A stretch of DNA of 64,000 nt from Perkinsus marinus ATCC 50983 (GCF_000006405.1 NW_003203465.1:25992-89991), one strand, 5' to 3'. Counted from the first letter of the stretch, positions 1 to 11,623 are shown. Notes: generated by a model not told the origin, from the sequence alone. Numbers and translations are program-made.

Positions 1-1200
1 ACCTCACGTGCCCGGAGGCGATATAGAGACGAGTGGTACCGTAAGGTCGAATCTCCGCGTTCCATTCCGTGACAGTGGTCACAATTGTTGTCCCTTGATC
101 CCTTGATCTATATTATTGATCAGTCATGTCATTGTTTCTTGTCTTCCTACTCACTTATCTCCGCCAGAATTTCTGTGTTGTGCACCAAGTATTACACATT
201 CCCATTCACGCCTCGCGTGAGAACCTTATATGAGTCTCCCTCAGTGTATGCTACGGAGTTTAACCGTGCCTCGCAGCAACGTCCCTTCAGCAACTACGCT
301 GAAGGGTTAGCCACTGGGCTGAAGGGTTAGCCACTGGCCATACCAGTCTAGCAGCGCATTGTCGAGCGCCGAAGTCGGTCGCTGGCGGGGAGGCGTGCAT
401 CGGGTCCTCAATTGAGCGGATGCCCTCCGCTGGAGGGTTATCGATAACAGTGATCCAGCATGATCAAACTGTTAGTGTTTGTCTAGATTGTGTTCCCACT
501 AGGAACTTCCCAGTTAATTATCTAGGAGTCACTGGAGTACACCGACTGAAAGGGTTCACAGAACACAGTCAATACCTGTAGACGTGAATTTTACGCGCGC
601 AGTCTGCGCCGCACAGTCTGCGCACACTGCGCTTTCCTGCATCGAGTTTGAAGTGTGCAGACTGCGACTTCACAAGTATGCTTCGTCTGCACGCCGATGG
701 TGTAGTCATGATGATGCGACGATCGATGGTGGACTGCATCGACAATTCTGCTACCACCATTGATAACAGTAGACAGCGAAGTAGGTTGGATGTTTTGACA
801 AAGCTGCTGTCCGACAGCGGATAGCGTCGGGGAATGCTGAGCATTCCATGCTCACAGGTACCACTTTCACTGATATGCTCGGTTTTCTGTCCCGACCATT
901 CAAAGAATTCGGTAAGGTTCATGGAAGGCGACGTCGGTATTGGCGTATCCTTGAGTCACAATATGATTCAGCGTATTCATGTGGTGCGTGCGGCCACGCG
1001 ATTTCTCCGAATCGCCCTAAACGTGTAATAGAGCTTCGTTTGTATCAAGAGACTGGTTGCCTCGCTCGTTAGTAAGCTGTGAAGAACACGCCGCCTGTTA
1101 TAGTAGTGAGTGTATTCCTACAGTAGGGACCCTACTGCTCGTCGAATAGGAGAGATGCTCTGGCCAATGGGGTCCGGCTTCAGCTTCCTTGACCCCAAAA
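1..1200. other. Intergenic, no supported gene
   Basis: No reading frame here joins into a convincing protein on either strand. A 20-bp unit (gctgaagggttagccactgg) is duplicated in tandem at 298-337. A short GC-rich stretch near 600-640 repeats 'agtctgcgc' several times. Nothing else is recognisable. Confidence 0.5.
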
Positions 1201-2039
1201 ATGCAAATCTTCTTGACCTTCGCTATCGTGATTATCAACGCTGTCATCTGGGAAGGATGCAGCAGCAGCAACGGTGGGTCGAATACTCGGAGACAGGTTC
1301 CCTAGACCTACCATTTTAGGTGGTGGAACCACTACGGCCTCACCGGCTACTACAGCTCCAGGCACTACCCGACCTCCTGGGCCTACTACAACTCATGGCC
1401 CGACTCTACCTCCGGGGCCACCTCCTATTGGCACTTTCTTGCTCGATGGGACTGTGCCAATTCTCGGCTCCGTAACAGGCAAGGTCGTTACCTCTGATGC
1501 TGACCCTAAAAATCTTGTTATTACAACAATGTAAGCTCATCTACCTCGCGAAATGTCGCCTTCTTCACTCGCTTGCAGCGTTCTTAATAGCAGGAGTGTC
1601 TACCGTGCCATCATATCCTCCGCAAAGTCCAATACTGGTTATTACTTGATTCTGGGTTTTATTCTCAGGTTCATGCAGACGAAATCTACGCCTCCAAGTA
1701 TACTTTTCAACAACACGTCGCCTGTGCCGTTCCACATGGAAGGAGCTAAGGTTGTTCTGGACGATACCAGCGCCTTTCCACCTATGGCCCGTGCAGCTGT
1801 TGACAGTAAGCTCTAAAAACACTCGCTCAGGCTCCATCAGTGTCAATGTGATATCACTTTTTCACGAGACCGAGTGCATATCACTCATGGCATTGGATTG
1901 TTCATTGGGCCATCTTTTGTCAGGTGCCGTTATCACATACCTGCCCCCCGATGATATTCAGATTAACATCACTCAACCAGTTAAATTCTCTGTCACACTA
2001 CATCGTGCTTCACCCCAAAGGCTTATCCTGAATATCTGA
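1201..2039 (+). CDS. Small secreted Thr/Pro-rich protein, multi-exon
   Basis: The ATG at 1201 opens a hydrophobic signal peptide (MQIFLTFAIVIINAVIW) followed by CSSSNGGG and a Thr/Pro-rich linker (TTTASPATTAPGTTRPPG). Exon 1 (1201-1273) joins exon 2 (1320-1530) across a 46-nt GT-AG intron in phase 1. Exon 2 joins exon 3 (from 1579) across a 48-nt intron in phase 2. The last exon, about 1836-2039, reads ISVNVISLFHETEC and ends RLILNI. The join between exons 3 and 4 is uncertain because more than one frame is open and the best-fitting intron would be only 25 nt. The start is chosen because it gives a signal peptide directly followed by the linker. The protein is probably exported or surface-exposed. 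I do not recognise the folded part. Confidence 0.6.
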
Positions 2040-2480
2040 GCGCAGTCTCAGTTTGACCTGTTGGTAACAGCCTGTTGCATTATAGTAAGGGTTTAAAAGT
2101 TAACACAAATTGAATACCGATGCCGATGGTTGCGTCGCTTCGCTTGCAATCCGCACTGCAGACATGAAGCCGTGAGTATATCATGGTACGGTTAAGGCCC
2201 AACACAGACCAACACGACCACCAGTGCGATAATTAGTAAGCACATATGCATGATATGCTAACAGTGTATTATACTTTAGAGGGCGTAGCGAGATTTGCCC
2301 AACTTGTCGAAGGGTAAGGCTAGCCCGGTAAGGTGGACATATGAGACTCAAAAATGTCATTCGGACGATTGCTTGTCCAAACATCACTCCGGGGTCTTCC
2401 TATACAGTGTATACTATACACTTTCTGGTCTTTGCAAAATCCGTCGGCACACAGATGTCCAAACATGAGTCATGGGTGTA

Positions 2481-2525
2481 TTTTTGACAACCGAACATGA
2501 CAGTGTCATGTTTGGTTGTCAAAAA
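2481..2525. repeat. Long inverted repeat (hairpin) 1
   Basis: Arms 2481-2502 and 2504-2525 are complementary over 22 bp with one G/T mismatch around a single central base. The arm core is gacaaccgaacatgaca. It lies 42 bp from a second hairpin in otherwise empty intergenic DNA. Confidence 0.85.
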
Positions 2526-2566
2526 AATACTAATACGATAGAATACTAATACTAATCGATATAATT

Positions 2567-2611
2567 CCATAGAAATACGATGTGTCATGATGACACATCG
2601 TATTTCTATGG
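2567..2611. repeat. Perfect 21-bp hairpin with 3-nt loop
   Basis: Arms 2567-2587 and 2591-2611 are perfectly complementary (arm begins ccatagaaatacgatg) around a 3-nt loop. Short direct copies of 'aatactaata' lie between this hairpin and the previous one. There is no coding context. It could be a foldback element, a replication or recombination relic, or the precursor of a small RNA. Confidence 0.9.
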
Positions 2612-2865
2612 ACACCTATGTGAGTCGAAAGCACTTCGGACAATCTACTGCTGATTAGGCAGAGTGATGATGAAGCCTATGAAGGATAAAGGAAGTACAT
2701 TCACACACGATCTGATGGCCGTCTAGTTGGAAGTTGAGGACAAAAATTTCGTCCCAAAATTCATACATTATTCAAACCAGGGTGCGGTTTGATCGTTGGA
2801 AACCTCGACAAAGCTTTAGATGCCGAAGCATGTTGATATGCCAATAATGGCGTCAATGTTAAACG

Positions 2866-3072
2866 ATGGTTGACCTGGATTCTACAGAAGAGGCTTTCCG
2901 ACTGACGATGGCTTTGAAATTACGATGTCGGTACACGATGGATGAGAGAGGTCAACAGACTGAGGTTCAGGGCTCCGTGAGAAGTGTCAAAGTAAGTTCC
3001 CTTGACCACGCCCACCAACGAGGAAACAATCAGCGAGCCTTCGCCCTCAAACCTGGCGTGTCGCAGGAGTGA
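2866..3072 (+). CDS. Possible small two-exon gene
   Basis: The ATG at 2866 reads MVDLDSTEEAFRLTMALK and continues to VRSVK. A consensus donor follows (gtaagttccc), with an acceptor 42 nt on, and then RAFALKPGVSQE and a stop. The intron is a multiple of three and has no stop, so the frame is open with or without splicing. The composition is protein-like and there is no signal peptide. It may be the 3' part of a longer gene, since upstream frames are broken. No family was recognised. Confidence 0.35.
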   Translation: MVDLDSTEEAFRLTMALKLRCRYTMDERGQQTEVQGSVRSVKVSSLDHAHQRGNNQRAFALKPGVSQE

Positions 3073-3589
3073 ACCGACCCAACTAGAATACAACCAGCAC
3101 ACCTAGGGTATAAGGAGTTGAGCTGACTGAGCTATAACCAGATATCCAACTACGTACAGAGCGGTGACTATACGAGATAGAGATAACCAGAGAATATGAC
3201 TACCGCAGGAGTGCTACGATAGACGACGGGGATAAGGGTACGAGTGGAAGACGTGTACAGAACACGAGTGGACTACGTATAAAGTGTACTTGTACAGAGC
3301 TCGTAGAAACCCTGAACTAAGCTTGTAGGACAATTACGTATGATCGATATCCTATAGCTAAAAATACTGCGAAGCGGTTGCAGTACTCGCAGATACGGTC
3401 TGTAGCACACAGTGGAGGATCGCACAGAGAATAGGGACAGTGCGCCACGGCGGAGCGAAGCACGACCCATCACAGGTGACTATTTAGCGCGCGCCCGAAA
3501 ATGAAGCATGTGCTCAATTCCTTTAAGGGTCGCAAAGTAGTAGTGGTTACTCAGTTTGACCATTGTGTATCAGCTTAGGTCAAACGGCA

Positions 3590-4116
3590 ATGCGTTTCAT
3601 CCTCTCTTCTTACTGGTTTTGCAGCATCACTCTCGCCTTGACTCGACACAAAGTCAAGGAAAGACTCACCTTGACCGGCGGTAAAGTGAATGTGAGGCTG
3701 CCACGAGAAATCTGCCACATAAGTTGAATTCTTTCAGGTTGAGGGCGCACTGGCTCGCGGCAGTCCTCCTATCCACTATAAGGGCCAGCCACAGCCCCAT
3801 TGCTCTGTATCGTACTCCCAATCTGGTTCATATAAGACAATATGGTTCATTGTCAATGACGAGAAGGTCCATGCATTAGCCTGGAGGTGTCCTAGCAATG
3901 AACAAAGAGGGTAAGCCATTCTGTAGACCTCTTACCAACAACACTCTTGACAGGGATATAAGTAATGTTGATGCCGTGGATGTACCTCCTGGAGAGTACA
4001 AAAGTGACTTCGATAAGTGCAAGGCGGGTGTACAGAAATACGTGACACGCTATCCTGGGACGAAGTTCAACAGCAACGCAAAAAATTTAGTGAAAGCCAT
4101 TTGCATGAATAGATAG
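3590..4116 (+). CDS. Small secreted protein, three exons
   Basis: The ATG at 3590 gives a hydrophobic leader (MRFILSSYWFCSITLAL). Exon 2, about 3740-3909, begins VEGALARGSPPIHYKG and contains C, W and basic residues (KTIWFIVNDEKVHALAW). A 43-nt intron (gtaagc...acag) joins it in phase 2 to exon 3, which reads GDISNVDAVDVPPGEY and ends LVKAICMNR. The exon 2-3 join is clean. The exon 1-2 join does not close in frame with the best donor (gtaaagtg). It needs an earlier donor or a one-base error, so the N-terminus is less certain. Two Cys in the mature part suggest a disulphide. The family was not recognised and an exported role is inferred only from the leader. Confidence 0.6.
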
Positions 4117-4398
4117 ACCGATCCAATGATCATTATCATGTTGTGCTGAATACGAATCAGCTATCATCGTTGTCTTAATCTATCCTACCGTGTCGCGTTG
4201 TATTCATTATGAATAATTCATATAATCTTCCTTTCATTTTCACTCCGATGTGGAAACGATTCGGGTGTAAATACAACTAGACGAACGCTGAATAGTTGTG
4301 ATAACCAGTTCGGGTGGATATGTGAAAACGCGATTTGCTATTACTGAGATAATAAACGACAACGCAAAAGCTTTACAAAGGAGAGCCTGCCATGAGGA

Positions 4399-7300
4399 TC
4401 AATGATGCTGTGCTAAACATGCCTCTAGCAGTGATAGGCGTTCTTGAAGTGACCTCACTGAGGCCAAGAGATCCTCTTGAGCGGCCTTCTCGTTTTGTTG
4501 CAATCGCATACCCACAGTACTGAGGTGAGTACTCAGCTTGTGGACTTGTCTGGTGGACCTGACCAAATGCAAATAATGAACAATACCAACAGAACTGGCC
4601 TTACTTTTTCGATGCTTCCATTCGAGCCACCCACTCCTCCACGATGACATCCCCTCTTGCCTGTTGAGCCCTATCAACAGTCGAAGAGGCAACCGTTGCT
4701 CCCTGACCAGCAGCTATTTCGGCAGCCCGCTGCTTCAGTGTGTTCCCTTCAAGTCGCTTGGAAGCAGCTACCTGAACGCTGTTATTTCCTCCCATCCATC
4801 TTAACAGAGACTAACCTGTTTTAACTGCAACAACTGAGCGTCCAGCTCGGACCTGGTATCAGCTAGCTGCCGCCTTTCGTCACCAGGTGCCTTTCCCTCT
4901 GATATTATACGGGCATCCAGAGCTGAATAAATTGATCATCATCACCGCTCATAGTAGCAGATCTTACCATGCAGATCAGCAGTAATTGTCTTGAGTCGTT
5001 GCTCCACCGCGTGTGCCTCCTTCTTCGCCCTCCGAGCTTCCCTGTCACATGCCTCAGCCTTGTCGTTTAAAGCGGCTATCTCTCCCTCGACCTGCTGTAA
5101 CTGCACAGCAAGCCTCATGATCATGCTCAAAGGTCTGATGATGGCTGACCTCAAGAGCGCTAGTGGCCCAGGCTAGGACCTCCCCAGGGTCTAGCTCCGG
5201 CAAGGGACGGAGGTCTGCCTCAGCGGATGAGTTCAGTTTGGCTATCCCAGCCCTGCACTTGCTGAGCACCGCATCCGTATCTTTCATGCTGGTAAGATAC
5301 AGAATAGGCCCAATATACTAACCCTGGATGGACTGGAGATATCTAGCCAGACATTTGTCGAAGCTTCGAAAGGCATCGTTCATCTCTGTCGGGGCCACCG
5401 CTTTATTAATCGCCTCCCGTCGAGCGTCACACTCAGCGACTAGTGAGAAGAGGTATCTATGTGCCACTTGCGAAAGATACGGATCATGTCCTGATGACCC
5501 CTCCTGTTGCTCGACGTCTTGAGCGTTCCGCATCCTTCTAGATGCTATGTGCTCTTGTAAGGCTCCTCGTAAACTCTCATCCACTGCTACGCATTCTCCT
5601 GGAGTTGACCTGAGGAGATTCCATGAATCTGCCCGAGTTGATACGTGAGAGGCGACCTCAATGTCCGCATACCATCTTTCCTGAACCGTAGTAGTAGCTG
5701 TGCAACCAACCCACTGATGGTTTGGTCAAGATCACTCGACTGACACATCACCTGTGAGACGGTGATAGAGACCTTTTACCTGTAAGATGAGATTTTCTGC
5801 AGCTTTAATTATAGTTTTAGAGAGCTCCGAGCCTGGCCTCAGTGACGACGAGGAGCTGCTGAGAACCTATGGACGGTCCTAAGAACCACCGAGCCAATGC
5901 AAGGCTGACCCAGCATGCAAACCCTTTCACAGTTTGACTAGAGGCTCCACCTAGACACTGAGCTACTCGAGCCAAGCATCCTGGGGTTCGTGTTAGGGAA
6001 GATAGGAGTGATCCCGGCACACGAGCCGAAGGGGAGAGGCTTTCGGAAGGCAGCAACTCGGTAGTCAGCAGCTGCCAAAGACCCGAATCGATTTTGCTTA
6101 GTAGCGTCACGTCGTCCCTAAGGAAAGTTCTAATATCAAAGCGTGACTAAGATGCCTGCTTACAGTCGATCAGCGCTAGCAAGAGTCGCCAAGATTAAAC
6201 CGCATATGACTCGAGTACTAGGGAAAGGGGAGGCGAAGAGGGATCCGAGAAAGTCTAGGCCACGAGGGTGACCGAGCAGGAAGACCTAGATCGAGGAAAC
6301 GGTTGTAAGGTGATCCGGGAACGTATTTTACTTGGAACTCTTCATCTAAGCTGAGCCAGAGGAGCTTAGCTATGGTATCATGCAGATGCGCCTTCGAGAC
6401 GGGCAGTAGCTCCTCAGTGATTACAGTAATCGCATCATATGCCTGCACAGAAGACACTACCATACCAGTATGAGGTCGTTATCACTTGGAAGGTCTCCAG
6501 CAGTCTTCCACTGAAGGCTTCTCCTGAGGCCTGGATGAGACCATTGAGGACGCGTTTGGCTTGGTCAATACGGACTGTGGTGTTGTCGGGCCCAACATCG
6601 CCGTCGACAGTCTGAAGGGCCGACTAACCTAGATGGTACAGGAGGCAACTGCTACTGGTCTATCACTGCTGAGGATGACAACATCCCCGTTGCCTGCCTC
6701 CTCAGGACCTCCTCTGGCCAGTACCCGCAGCAGACTTAGGATACCTCCCTCAGACACGAACCTGCGGGGCCCTTAGGGAGGCTGCTATTGCTTCCAAAGA
6801 GCTCTCACAGTTTTCTCGCGTTCTCAGATGCTCCGACATTTCCTGGGGATCCCTCGTCAGACACTATAAAGTGCAGTACGTCCATGACCGATGCGAAGGC
6901 CGGTGGAGGGAGAGATATGATCCCTGGTGAGGAGATAGTCTCTTAAGAATGGTCGGTCAATGGCTACCTCTAGCCTCACTGTCTACAATATTGAGGAGGC
7001 ACCTTACAACTGCCTCGTGCTTGAGCCGATATTGCTCCTTCCCTTTATCTGGGTCTAGCAGACCTGTCGAGAGTAGTGGGTAGATACACTGTAGGTCCAG
7101 CACCGACCACAGAGATCCTGAATGCGTTGGCAACTTCTCTGGCCTGACGGGATCAGGAAGCGGCACACAACGGCGCATGCTGATGGGAGTTCCAGAAGTT
7201 TCCAGAATGAATCACTAGAGTCGAGAGACAAGACCTAGTGACAATGAAAAATAGAACACATCCCCAAGGATTAGCTGTGTACCTCCTCCCTCCGAGCAGC

Positions 7301-7540
7301 GCGTTGGAGGATCCTTTCTAACGCCGGTCTTCTTTCCTCCACTACAGCGGGTAAGGTGGAGCCAAACATCTGCTTGGGCGGCAGGGCTGGCACCAGGGGA
7401 TCTCCAGAGGGGCTGCAGATACTTCCCTGATCAGCCAGTATTCTCCGATCATCTTGAACTAGAACACACTCAAGGTTCGCGATGCTCCGGAAGTTTTTCC
7501 CCGGGGAAAAACTTTTCCTGGTTTTCCTGCATGATTTCAT
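4399..7540 (-). CDS. Large multi-exon helical protein with coiled-coil C-terminus
   Basis: Exons join through many 26-47 nt introns. The N-terminal part starts at the ATG at 7540 (MKSCRKTRKSF). The middle contains amphipathic helices typical of HEAT/ARM-like folds, for example RIDQAKRVLNGLIQASGEA, AYDAITVITEELLPVSK and TLLSKIDSGLWQLLTTE. The C-terminal third is a strong coiled coil (QLQQVEGEIAALNDKAE, RRQLADTRSELDAQLLQLKQ, RSLQERLSLLEACLAQHH then stop at 4399-4401). Several joins are unambiguous, for example the 47-nt intron after ASKK and the 44-nt intron before VAASKRLEG. The frame stays open across at least twelve exons. The function is unknown and the architecture fits a scaffold or tether. 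An N-terminal in-frame extension upstream would run into the 53-bp repeat array, so the first ATG downstream of it was chosen. Confidence 0.75.
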
Positions 7541-7602
7541 AGGAGGAAAGCGTGCTCTCTTGAAGGCTTGTTTCCTCTTTGATAGGAATAATATTTGCCA
7601 AT

Positions 7603-8085
7603 GGGGCAACTATGCCACCCCAAGATATGCCTCAATACAATCAATTTACCCGGCTGGGGCAACTATGCCACCCCAAGATATGCCTCAATACAATCAATTT
7701 ACCCGCCCGGGGCAACTATGCCACCCCAAGATATGCCTCAATACAATCAATTTACCCGGCCGGGGCAACTATGCCACCCCAAGATATGCCTCAATACAAT
7801 CAATTTACCCGGCTGGGGCAACTATGCCATCCCAAGATATGCCTCAATACAATCAATTTACCCGGCTGGGGCAACTATGCCATCCCAAGATATGCCTCAA
7901 TACAATCAATTTACCCGGCTGGGGCAACTATGCCATCCCAAGATAAGCCTCAATACAATCAATTTACCCGGCTGGGGCAACTATGCCATCCCAAGATATG
8001 CCTCAATACAATCAATTTACCCGGCTGGGGCAACTATGCCATCCCAAGATATGCCTCAATACAATCAATTTACCCGGCCGGGGAA
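7603..8085 (+). repeat. 53-bp minisatellite array, about 9 units
   Basis: The unit begins ggggcaactatgcc, runs through caatacaatcaattt and ends acccggct. The period is 53 bp and copies are nearly identical, with variants at ccacc/ccatc and ggctg/gcccg/ggccg. The plus strand of the unit contains no stop triplet and 53 is not a multiple of three, so all three plus frames are open. These frames are an artefact and not evidence of coding. The array abuts the 5' end of the gene on the minus strand. Confidence 0.95.
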
Positions 8086-8233
8086 GGTAATAGGAATTCC
8101 CTGGACTGATCGCAGTATCTTCAATTCAGCCGAATCGTGGTGATCAATTCCGCTGTTGGTGGGGGCTACTCCACTCAGAAACAGTTAGGGGGGAGTAGCC
8201 ATCCCAACACGAATGCAGCGATGTAGTATATTG

Positions 8234-8961
8234 TCAGAGAGATCTCTGACTGTATTCAGTTGGTCAATGTGAGCAGACGCCGTAACCGATGGGTACCCTA
8301 CCAAAGTCGGTGGTGATTGGCCATCGCCATTCTCAGAGCCCCGGCTGCTTCCTCTATGGTAAGGCAGGGAGCTAATGTGTTCGTGGAATTTCACGAAATC
8401 ATCAAACCTGTTGACAGTGATAACGCAGCAAGGCGACACTGGCCGCTGCTAACCTCCGATTGACCGAATGGGGTCGGTTGAAGTCTTCCACTTTAATGTT
8501 GTAGGTAGTATAGTTGAGGCCCATCAGAGCCGATTTGGTCTCAAACGAGGGTATCTTCACGGACAGTGGTATCGGTACCTACAATATAGGGTTGGCCAGA
8601 GAGGAAAGGCTAATTTCTTACCTCCAATGGTGACAGTTTTCGAAGAACTCGGAGGGCCGACGTGGTGGCCTTCGCTTCACCCGTAGGTTCTTCATAACCT
8701 GTTGCAGCCGACTCGATCGATTTCCTCGGAGCTGCAGATTCGACCACCGTCATCAAGTGAAGAGCCAACAAGTTGTTGAATCCTCCCTATGATCATTGAC
8801 TAACACGAGATTCTATAAAGTAGCTGTGCTCAACGGATCCAGAATGTTCAATGGTCTCAATAGATAGTAAGTAATTGGCTTGGGGCTGCTTAGGAGTCCG
8901 GTATGGCGATCACTTCACTATCCCTCCGTGGACGCTTGGCCGGCAGGGTCGTGACTAGCAT
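8234..8961 (-). CDS. Unknown protein, compact multi-exon gene
   Basis: The ATG at 8961 gives MLVTTLPAKRPRRDSE. A 28-nt intron follows, then PQANYLLSIETIEHSG, a 24-nt intron and FNNLLALHLMTVVESAA. Two introns of about 44 nt precede VPIPLSVKIPSFETKS and LTIEEAAGALRMAMAN. The early basic run KRPRR could be a nuclear signal. The last exon is ambiguous: one acceptor gives a short tail ending at 8234, while another gives a hydrophobic tail (YYIAAFVLGWLLPP) ending near 8170. The gene starts only 21 bp after the stop of the RING gene on the same strand, so its promoter must lie inside that gene or the two are co-transcribed. The family was not recognised. Confidence 0.65.
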
Positions 8962-8982
8962 GGCGAGAAACCATTTAGGAGC

Positions 8983-9827
8983 TCACTGCATGCTGGTATT
9001 ACCGTCATTCTCTTCTTCATCATCGTCATCTAGTATTTCTTCTATTGGCACAGTAGATCGAGTGAAAAACCCCTGTTCGGCTGCCTTCAACAAACTGGAG
9101 TTATTCTGTCGTAACAATTCCATCTGAGAGAACGCCTTATTCTTTATCATGAACAAATCCCTGCTCACCCTAAGAGCGCCCCCCATCATGCTACTATTCG
9201 CATCTTCTTGTGAGTCTTCCAACGACGACGAACTGCGATGGCATCAACTATCAACCCCGAGGGAAACTTTTCACTTTAAAAAGTCCGGTACTCTCCTAGG
9301 ATCGCAATCACAGTCGCCCATATGCGCCTCCAAATCACCGTGCTTGCCGTCCCATTGACAACCTCTAAAAGGACAGTACCTAATGCAAGAAGTTTGACTG
9401 TTGCAATGGAGCGGTTGAGAAAACCTACACGTCCTGTTCGTCGAGGAACTTACGTGCCATCAAATCGTTGTGACAATTCTGCTTAGTGATTCTGCCTCGA
9501 CTGAAATCCACCATATACAAGTTCCCAGGTATAACATGTCCTACCATTCAGGGCAGGTGGTGTTCTTGAGGCCTAGCCATTGATACAGACATTCTCTACA
9601 GAACGTGTGCCCGCAAGGTGTGGCGCAGACAGGATCAGTGAACACCTATTCAACACGCATGCACAACAAGATACTTCTGCTACCGTTTATACCTCACAAC
9701 AGACGGAGCAATGCAGATTAGGAGAAATGCTGTCCTTATCACAGTAACGCAGTTTATAGGTCGGCAGAGGTGGTGGAGTGGCCGGCTTAGCCTTAGCCTT
9801 GGCAGCAGTCGATCGTCTAGGAGGCAT
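8983..9827 (-). CDS. RING finger plus TRAF-type zinc finger protein (probable E3 ubiquitin ligase)
   Basis: Five exons (9693-9827, 9545-9645, 9429-9500, 9275-9397, 8983-9232) join in frame through 47, 44, 31 and 42-nt GT-AG introns into 226 residues. An Ala/Pro/Lys-rich start (MPPRRSTAAKAKAKPA) leads to a C3HC4 RING at about residues 40-80 (CSVC, CGHTFCREC, then CPEC completed across the third exon junction). A TRAF-type Cys/His finger follows (YCPFRGCQWDGKHGDLEAHM, then C-D-C), then a helix (QMELLRQNNSSLLKAAE) and an acidic tail (DDDDEEE). RING-TRAF proteins act as E3 ligases, with the RING binding E2 and the TRAF finger and helix binding partners. No TRAF/MATH domain is visible, so it is shorter than animal TRAFs. 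The exon joins are supported by the intact zinc ligands. Confidence 0.9.
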
Positions 9828-10103
9828 AAAGCTACGCGGGGAACTTCACTGAGATTCGCTGTTCACTAAAGTTATGCCTCAACTTAGAACCAATGCTCAA
9901 CCGCAACTGGTATCAACTCCTGAATAGTTCCTGAGATTCACAACTGCTCTATACATTATCCAGCAATGTCCCGTCCAACACAATTAGACCCCGTATAAGG
10001 GAAACTCCAATAGGAGCATAATCATCATTGCATATCGCATGAGAAGAGTATACACATGTTACACAAATACTGCAGCAACCCCTACATTATTCCACTACCA
10101 CCA

Positions 10104-10658
10104 TCATGATTCGAACCTCACCCGTCCTATCCGTCTTGGCGACGAGCACGTCAGACCCGCAAGACCCCAGCGCTCTCGAGACTTGATCGTAACGAAATAA
10201 GTCGTCTTTAAGGGAGTTTCTTCTTCCATTTGCCTCCGCATATTCCTCATCGAAGTTTTATATCTTTTCCACTGATCTCGTCTGAACTTTCGACATTGAG
10301 CCTGCCACGCCTCAACTTCCGCCCAAAATACACACAGTTGTAGGACGACTACGACGGGTGGTCCCCAAGAGCCGATATGCTCCCATTCACTTCGTGGCGG
10401 GTCAAATGCCTCATATATTACCATCACTGTCCAGCATAAGAGTAGTAGTCTCGAAAGGCCATAACAAATAATGTACTCCAAGTGACCCCGAGTGGAGTCT
10501 TTCTGTATGTAGAAAATGTAGGCTGCCGAACCAAGGGAAGATACAAATGTACTGACCACAAGGGCCAAGCCGTAGCACTCGAGGATATCAGAGAGGACCA
10601 AACCTGAGCAGTGAGAGGATTCGCATGATGTATTTTCTTCAATATGTGATGGTACCAT
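10104..10658 (-). CDS. Multi-pass membrane protein, tandem family member A
   Basis: Single exon from the ATG at 10658, 184 residues. Four hydrophobic segments are visible: LALVVSTFVSSLGSAAYIF, IICYGLSRLLLLCWTVMVIY, PPVVVVLQLCVFWAEV and a weaker start. A highly basic cytosolic-type stretch follows (CRKFRRDQWKRYKTSMRN). The layout (two TMs, a charged loop, two TMs, a basic tail) recurs in the neighbouring minus-strand genes up to 12.9 kb, which suggests tandem duplication and divergence. No conserved transporter or receptor signature was recognised. Confidence 0.75.
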   Translation of the reverse strand: MVPSHIEENTSCESSHCSGLVLSDILECYGLALVVSTFVSSLGSAAYIFYIQKDSTRGHLEYIICYGLSRLLLLCWTVMVIYEAFDPPRSEWEHIGSWGPPVVVVLQLCVFWAEVEAWQAQCRKFRRDQWKRYKTSMRNMRRQMEEETPLKTTYFVTIKSRERWGLAGLTCSSPRRIGRVRFES

Positions 10659-10884
10659 ACGACTACTCCAGATGGAAGATCACTAGTAACCCCTGAAGGT
10701 CTCTATGCATGCCTTTCTACGACACGAATGATAAATGTGAACTACAACGTCAGTGTAGCTAGCGGTGACACGGGATTACTATTGCGTGTCACGACAGCCT
10801 CGTGACGCCAGTTTAGCTGCATTTCGTTAGCCATAAAATCTCCCCTGCTATTATAGTGGTGGTAATAATTATAATATTCAGAGA

Positions 10885-11510
10885 CTAAGGGGGCGCCTTA
10901 CTCGAGAGTAATAGGATGTCATGGAGTAGTCCCTTGGTGTACCACGTCAAACTGTGATGTAAATTATATAGAATGAATCCAATGCTGATGTTCAAGTGGA
11001 CCTCCACGCAGGGTAACTCTAGATTATACCTAATTCCATACCACTCCTCCGACACATCAGCAGATCGCCTCACCCTAGCGCTGCGTTCCGCCATATCTCC
11101 TCCCAGTTATCCAAGATACACTTGCTTCCCAAAATAATGGTTTGTATACTATACACCAGTAAGGTGACATCAAGGCTCTTCTCCCTTTCCTTACCACGAC
11201 GTCGTCTTGACTGGGCGCCGTAGACAGCCCAATAGACACAATACGATAAGATAGCAGCAGTAGGGTCTACTAGAAGGAGCATTGAGGACGCGAATTGACA
11301 GAGGAATGGTAACAAAAACGACACTGCGATATTCCTCTCGCTGCCTCGTGAGAGACGTAGAATTAATACCAACTATATCTCAGTTTTATCTGCGAGGAAT
11401 CATCATCATTGGAGTTCCACCCGTGGAAAACACTAGTGAAAAACATATTTCACATTTCACTTCGCGGAAAAAACTGTGTTACCGGTCGCGGAGGCATACA
11501 CGTCCTATAT
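10885..11510 (-). CDS. Multi-pass membrane protein, tandem family member B (ends approximate)
   Basis: The clear core lies at 11070-11350: helices (VSFLLPFLCQFASSMLLLV, ILSYCVYWAVYG), a basic loop (QSRRRRGKEREK), another helix (VTLLVYSIQTIILGSK) and NWEEIWRNAAL. A donor follows (gtgaggcg). Downstream exons to about 10885 are short and uncertain. An upstream start exon MPPRP near 11490 is possible. It would be joined across an intron carrying a copy of the second repeat family (gtgaaatatgtttttcac). Order and spacing of helices match the genes on either side. Confidence 0.55.
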
Positions 11511-11623
11511 TCCCTGCCTTACCACTGACGATTTAAACTTACTCCAACTCAACAGCGTATAGGCACTCACACGAGGAACCCGACTACTTATAATGATAAA
11601 CTGATGACGTTGGTCGGTTGAGC

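Noticed and set aside
7603-8085. CRISPR array
   Set aside because: Units are head-to-tail 53-bp repeats with no spacers, in a eukaryotic genome.
7482-8143. Three long overlapping plus-strand ORFs across the 53-bp array
   Set aside because: The unit has no stop triplet on the plus strand and 53 is not a multiple of three, so all frames stay open automatically. Nothing protein-like continues outside the array. The same applies at 46554-47249 and 29346-29648.
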